A DNA stretch of 64,000 nt from Fratercula arctica (taxonomy: Eukaryota; Chordata; Aves; Charadriiformes; Alcidae): positions 24,080,135 through 24,144,134 of the forward strand of contig CANTUZ010000012.1 of NCBI GenBank assembly GCA_947846985.1, written 5' to 3'. The translations under genes and the position numbers were made by a program. Under the pieces are notes generated by a model, which worked only from the letters and a program-made list of their open reading frames with translations, was not told the DNA's origin and did no database searches. Shown here piece after piece: positions 58,881-64,000 of the stretch. How positions within the stretch are numbered: position 1 is the first letter of the stretch; every line of letters starts with the position of its first letter.

Positions 58881-60976
58881 ATGATAGTTTACTCAAAAGA
58901 CCAACCTGATAACAAAGAGCTGTGCACAGTGAATCCTCTGAGAGGGTTTAACCGCTCCTGAAAAGACAGTTAATTCAGTAATTTAAAGAAAATCTTGATT
59001 AAAATTTATTTAAGCCAGTGGAAACCTGGACAGCGGGCACACAGAATAGTGTATCTTGTTTTAGTAAAAGCTAGCAGTCTCAATTAAAATGTATACATTT
59101 CAAATAGCACTTCAGTATATGATATGTAATAGCATCTTCAGTTTCAGTGCACATATACTAAGGAACACTGTGAACAGACAGGGCCAAACATCTGTAGTTT
59201 GACTTCAGATTTTCCCCAAGAAAGGCAAAAGCAAGTATGTAAGAATTAATATTTGCCCTAGCTATCATTAAAAACTAAACCCCATTACAAAGAAGAGAGA
59301 GAGGATCCATGAACCCCTTAAAAGCTGGATGACAGTTTAGACCCCTTCACATCAGTCCACCAAATATTTACACAAACCATTTTCCAATTATAACCACAAA
59401 GCCTTAAGGGTATAATATTTTGAGGAAAAACAAGTATGTATTCATATACAGTCTTGTCTGGTCACAAGACAGTTCCGTACAAGGTGTTACCCAATAGAAA
59501 ATTCAAGGCAAATATTCCAAATCTGACAGGTTCTCCTTCTCTTCACTTTTCCTCATTTTAAAGTGATCATGCTATAAAGTACACTAATGATACAATGTTT
59601 CAAAAAGAAATGATACAGAAAGAAGTTCTGTGGCCCAAAAATCTTATAAGTACAGTAAACAATATAGTGAACTGCAGAGATATTTTCTAATAACTATTCT
59701 CGAACAGCTATGCTTATTAGTGTCCAGAGAAAATCCACCAATTTTGAATTTTACATTAATTTTTACATACCAACTATGGCAAGTTCATATCACAATGGCA
59801 AAAAAAGTAAAAGCATTTAAATATAATATTAAAGATTAATTTTAATTCTTAAAATTAATTATAAATATTGTGATAAATTATTAATAATCCATGTCTATTT
59901 GTTGTAGGAGAAAAAAAAATCTCCCACAAAAGACAAAGCTTATTACGTAAGCATTTTTAAATCATTCAGTATGACAGAGCAATGCAGATCATTCTTTTTT
60001 TCATGAAACTCAACCTGTTATAGATTCTGTACCATTTCTCAATTCCAAGAATTACAGCTGCCTTTTCTCTTTATGTCTGATCTTTTACCTTAGTAATTTC
60101 AAGTGAATTCTAGAAATTTAGACAGTAAAATGCGGTAATGACAGTAAAACCTTTTTAAGAAAGTCAGCCCTTACACAGAATTTTTGATTTTCAGAAAGTT
60201 GTGAAACTTTCACGTTTCACAAACATGAAGTCAGTTCTGATAATACAAGCTCATTTAAAGCTGCCAACAACATTGTGAAACACACACAGAATGACACCTT
60301 TTAACCGTCTCTTTACTTAGAAGAAATACTCAAAAAAAATTTGTGTACACAAAGAAACTTAGAGAACTGCAGTGTGTTGCTTCAATAATCCTGTACGAAC
60401 AAGCCCACACTGTACATCCTTCAAAATTTGTCTTCGTAAGTCCATCATCTAATATTTGCTTACTGTGCATTTATACATACAATTCATCTCTGCTTCAGAA
60501 AAAGTCATCCTGCCCAAGCCAATAAGCTCTACTGACTATAACACCTCTGCTTTTCATTTTTGCTGGATGTGTCACAAAGACTTTTTGGACAACAGCTGCA
60601 TGTGAAAAAAACAAAGATTTTTTGGGGACATACTGAGCCCAGTTTAACATTCACAATAACAAATTTTTTAATTATTTTTTCAAAAACAGAATAGTCAAAG
60701 ATACCAGTTTCAAATTAATTAAATTCAGCTTCTGGAAAGTTACAGTATGCAAGTTGTTTCCCAAGTAGCAGTCATCAAGAAACCGGATAAAACAATAGGG
60801 CTAGATCTCCCCCGCCGCCAGCCCCCCCCGCTTTACACTCAACATCATAGCACTCTTCCCCAGTGTTGAATTTACTGACCTATAAATGCTTGTGGCATAT
60901 TTCAATTTATCTGGATCAGTATTTAGTTTTCACAAAAGCTGAGTTTGTGCTCATCTTGATAAAGGCATCATAAATT
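58881..60976. other. Interval between the convergent genes
   Basis: AT-rich with no coding signal. A short C-rich island (about 60808-60832) stands out. Which gene's 3' UTR covers this interval cannot be told from sequence. Confidence 0.6.
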
Positions 60977-60982
60977 TTATTC
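60977..60982 (-). terminator. Candidate HENMT1 poly(A) signal
   Basis: Minus-strand AATAAA about 400 nt downstream of the HENMT1 stop. It is the first exact match I find after that stop. Use is inferred. Confidence 0.45.
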
Positions 60983-61385
60983 TCTTAAGAAAAAACTTGC
61001 CCTAAACCTACGTCTGCCTCATGTTATTCAGCACAACACCATAGTTCTGTGCTACCGTCAACTATCCTTAGAGCTAACAAAAGATTACCAAAAAGAATCT
61101 AGTCATGATAGCTAACAATATGGTAATAGAAAACAAACAGAAATACTTAAAATTTTTCTTCACAGGAATTAATTCTTTCCTTTTAGCCCCTGATACTCTA
61201 TGAGTTACTGTGATCTTTGTCAGAAGCATTCATCTGCACTAAATGAGAGAGGTGCTGATGGACAAATGCTGGAAGGTTTAGAAAAGATTTTGCAGTTCTA
61301 GTTAACATACAGAATACACCATTTGATAGCCTCTAGAAAAATACTTTAATTACTTTAACTGAACTTTGTATGAGGAATCTGTGAT

Positions 61386-61796
61386 CTAATTCCCTTCATT
61401 TTCATGCTCAGTGTTGAACATCACAGCAGAGCCATCACTGCTCAGTGTGACCTTGCCAGCAATAAGCTCGCTTAACTTCTCAAAGGTACCACAAAGTCGA
61501 TTCACTTTGGGAAAAGAAAAGATTGTTGTAAGAGGTATATAAACCACATTTCCATTGACAAATGGTTCCATGCTTTTTTCAACAACCAGTTTTCCAAGAT
61601 CTTCTGAAAAACAGTTCATCAAAGGTTGGAATTTGGATTTCCTCTCAGTAGGATCATCATTATACTCTTCATGTTCTGACATTAAACAGTCCATCAGACT
61701 TTGCTTAATGATTTGTGCTGTGAAAATAACTTCACTGACTACTGCATTCTGCAAGTACTTCTTTTCTTTAAGACTTGGATACACCGCTTTGAAGAC
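61386..61796 (-). CDS. HENMT1: HENMT1 last coding exon
   Basis: 411 nt including the TAG stop: VFKAVYPSLKEKKYLQNAVV to MFNTEHENEGN. The acceptor is TTCTAAAG. The plus-strand 88-codon frame over it is a shadow. Confidence 0.93.
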   Translation of the reverse strand, partial: VFKAVYPSLKEKKYLQNAVVSEVIFTAQIIKQSLMDCLMSEHEEYNDDPTERKSKFQPLMNCFSEDLGKLVVEKSMEPFVNGNVVYIPLTTIFSFPKVNRLCGTFEKLSELIAGKVTLSSDGSAVMFNTEHENEGN

Positions 61797-63895
61797 CTTT
61801 AGAACATACAAGAACACATAAAATGTTTATCATTAACATAGGCTCAGATTTTAACGTTTGCTTGTTAAAAAGAGCTTCTAAAATGTGAACATAATTGATT
61901 CAATCCTGTTTTGCTTATTACTTTATCTGTTTTCAGATAACAGAAAAACTAGACAATATGACTTGATTTCATGTACTACAGCCACAATGGCAAACAGATA
62001 AGTTAACAGAACTTCAAAAAAAATCAGGCTTTTATCTTCAAACTATACTTGTAGATCAGGCAAGGAGAAGCCCCGCAATTCTTGAATTCTTTTTAATCAT
62101 TCTCTCACTTTGCATATTACTGATCATGAGGCTCTGGGGACTGTTCCAATGCTACATAGATTCTAAACTACTTCTTCTGAACTCTCGTCTGTAAACCAGG
62201 ACTGCAGCTATGTCTTTTATACTGTTTCCAGAGTAAAACATTAAATATGCTCTCATAGATGCACAGAATGGTAAAAAATAAATTGTGACATGAAAATCTG
62301 TGAACTTGTAGCATGTTCTACACTGAGCTATATGCCAGGGCAACTAATGCAACTAGGCAGGCAATCTTATTCCCACTAGTTTACTAGGGAGGGCTTTATA
62401 CCAACATACTACCAATGAAGTTCCACAGTCTAGAACTATTCCTTCTTACTTTCTGATCACATCTTGAAATGTTGATTTATTCCTGTAAATTAGTTACATA
62501 ATAAAATAAAAATTAATTTGATAGTCCAGGTTTGATAAGAAACACATAGGATGTAACACTCTTGTTTAAACTTGAAAGATACTGATGTCAGAACTCCCTC
62601 CATAATGACCTTGTAACAGAAGATAACAAAAGCAATATCTAGTACCTGTCAGTCACCTAGACATATTTCTAAGTTTGTTAAACATAAAAGAGAACTTCAT
62701 GATTCTATTAAGGGCAGTAGATGACAGGTGAAATTTCAAATGCATAGAATGTCCTTACAGCTTGGAAACTACAAAGGACATTGCCATAACATCACTTTAC
62801 ATTTCACTTCAGGTCACAAGTCACTTGAAGATACATATATATCTTTAAACAAAGTGATATATTAGAATACGTTCACTGAAACAAATAATTTAAGGCCTCA
62901 TAAGATTGAAAAAAACCCAAAACCCAATATATTTCTCTTTTTGCATTATTACTTTATGTTATCTCTGAAAAAAGCATCCTTTGATTTATACCACACGGCA
63001 CTTTTAGATGCATTTAGGCTTTGTCGGTGTGACACACTGCAACACACAGCAGAGTACTTTCCAAAAATATTTTTTGATGTTATCTAAAGTGAAAGCTATT
63101 TAGTGCTAAAAACCAAAAATGTCTGATGTACACCACTGGAGAACAGAGTACTTGGCAAGGTCCCACGTTGCAGCAAAAACCGGAACTGACTACCTGAAAA
63201 CACCAAGATTAGGGTGTAACATCAAATGCTACTGAGTAAGGCAAACCACACAGAACAGGTCCTGTCAATCCAGTTTCTGGGAAATGCCTTCCTTCTGATA
63301 ATATATTTGACAAGACTATGCAGTTCTTCAAAACACACACTGTTATAAATGCTTTTTCATGCATCTGAAGAATCTGTGTCTGTGCCAAAAACCACATGAT
63401 GAAAAAATGAATGATTAGAGGAACAATTATAAAAATAATGTCACAGTATACCCAGCAGGAAGGAGAATCTTCATTCCAAAGGTAACAATATGTTAAAATA
63501 AGAATGATTGCTATTTAGCAAATAACCTAAACGTTAAAGGCCTTTATACAATTAGATACGCAAACCACTGACTTAGCCTCTTTTGACTTAATAATGTGTG
63601 TTAACTGGAGCTAAGACTGGATAGCAATAGTAGACCACAGTAAGAACACCTTCATAGGCAGGTCATAGAAAATGTTACTCTTTTTTCATCCTCCTAAAGG
63701 AAGAAAATAATACTTACTGTTTTGTAAGCTGTTTTAGTGGGTTTCTCAGACTGAGCGGATTCACTGGCTTGAGGATATTTTCTAACAAACACGCCGATTT
63801 GGGTACAAAACCCAACATTCTCCATTCCTGTTGGTGGGTGTCCTACACCAGTAAATTCCACTGAATAATTATAGTGTCTAGCAGTCTCTAGAGCC
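61386..63895 (-). CDS. HENMT1: HENMT1, small-RNA 2'-O-methyltransferase (C-terminal part)
   Basis: HENMT1 uses S-adenosylmethionine to methylate the 2'-OH at the 3' end of piRNAs in germ cells, protecting them and so transposon silencing (family knowledge). Two exons join in phase to give the C-terminal 195 codons of a protein of about 393 in human. The upstream exon carries the end of the methyltransferase fold: YNYSVEFTGVGHPPTGMENV followed by GFCTQIGVFVRK, close to human VEFTGVGEPP...CTQIGIF. The last exon holds the less conserved tail, with YPSLKEKKYL, FSFPKVNRLC and LSSDGSAV as shared anchors. The SAM-binding and metal-binding (E-x-x-E-H...H) residues are in exons right of base 64000. 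It is convergent with FAM102B. No break is seen. Confidence 0.93.
61797..63717 (-). other. HENMT1 intron before the last exon
   Basis: 1.9 kb AT-rich intron with no recognisable features. Confidence 0.85.
63718..63895 (-). CDS. HENMT1: HENMT1 penultimate coding exon
   Basis: 178 nt starting with one base of a split codon (probably Trp), then ALETARHYNYSVEFTGVG, ending KPTKTAYKT before GTAAGTA. The acceptor is TTTCTTAG. Confidence 0.94.
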
Positions 63896-64000
63896 CTAAG
63901 AAAGACAAATTATTCCAAATCATACTAAATATTGATCTTTTAATGTGATAAAGATACATTCTCTAACAGAAGCAAGACCCTAAGCCTGTGAATGCTTGAG
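63896..64000 (-). other. HENMT1 intron (partial)
   Basis: Intronic sequence upstream of the penultimate exon, cut by the window end. Confidence 0.85.

Overview
This is vertebrate, almost certainly avian, nuclear DNA. Genes are split by GT-AG introns, two GC-rich CpG-island promoters sit in an AT-rich background, and the interspersed repeats are mostly CR1 LINEs with the 3' end typical of birds. I see no prokaryotic features, no tRNA or rRNA, and no CRISPR array. Species cannot be fixed from the sequence alone.

Three genes account for the coding content. (1) SLC25A24, minus strand, about 1216-19824: the calcium-regulated mitochondrial ATP-Mg/phosphate carrier (SCaMC-1/APC1). Exons 1-8 (367 codons) are present. 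The last exons lie left of base 1. (2) FAM102B (EEIG2), plus strand, 28119-53781: complete, 11 coding exons, 364 codons, with a 14.6-kb first intron and a long 3' region. (3) HENMT1, minus strand, 61386-63895: the piRNA 3'-end 2'-O-methyltransferase. Only the last two coding exons (195 codons) are here; the catalytic exons lie right of base 64000. The order and orientation SLC25A24(-) FAM102B(+) HENMT1(-) are the same as I know from human 1p13.3.

Layout: 1-19824 SLC25A24 exons and introns; 19170-20130 its CpG-island promoter, which contains a near-perfect 44-bp-arm hairpin; 20130-27570 intergenic DNA with a CR1 copy, a probable unclassified repeat and an exon-like segment; 27570-28620 FAM102B CpG island and exon 1; 28268-42838 intron 1, with old CR1 copies, a 3' fragment of an endogenous retrovirus with a roughly 983-bp LTR holding tandem repeats and a TA microsatellite, and a CR1 interrupted by a second, oppositely oriented CR1; 42839-53781 the remaining FAM102B exons; 53782 to about 58860 the probable FAM102B 3' UTR; then a short gap to the convergent 3' end of HENMT1.

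The genes do not form one pathway. SLC25A24 moves adenine nucleotides across the mitochondrial inner membrane, FAM102B is a C2-domain cytosolic/membrane-associated protein, and HENMT1 protects piRNAs in germ cells. I found no undescribed multi-gene system. The most notable items are the promoter hairpin, a possible N-terminally extended FAM102B start preceded by a start-stop uORF, and the mosaic repeats in FAM102B intron 1. Exon boundaries were read by eye from splice signals and reading-frame continuity; family recognition is from memory of the human proteins.
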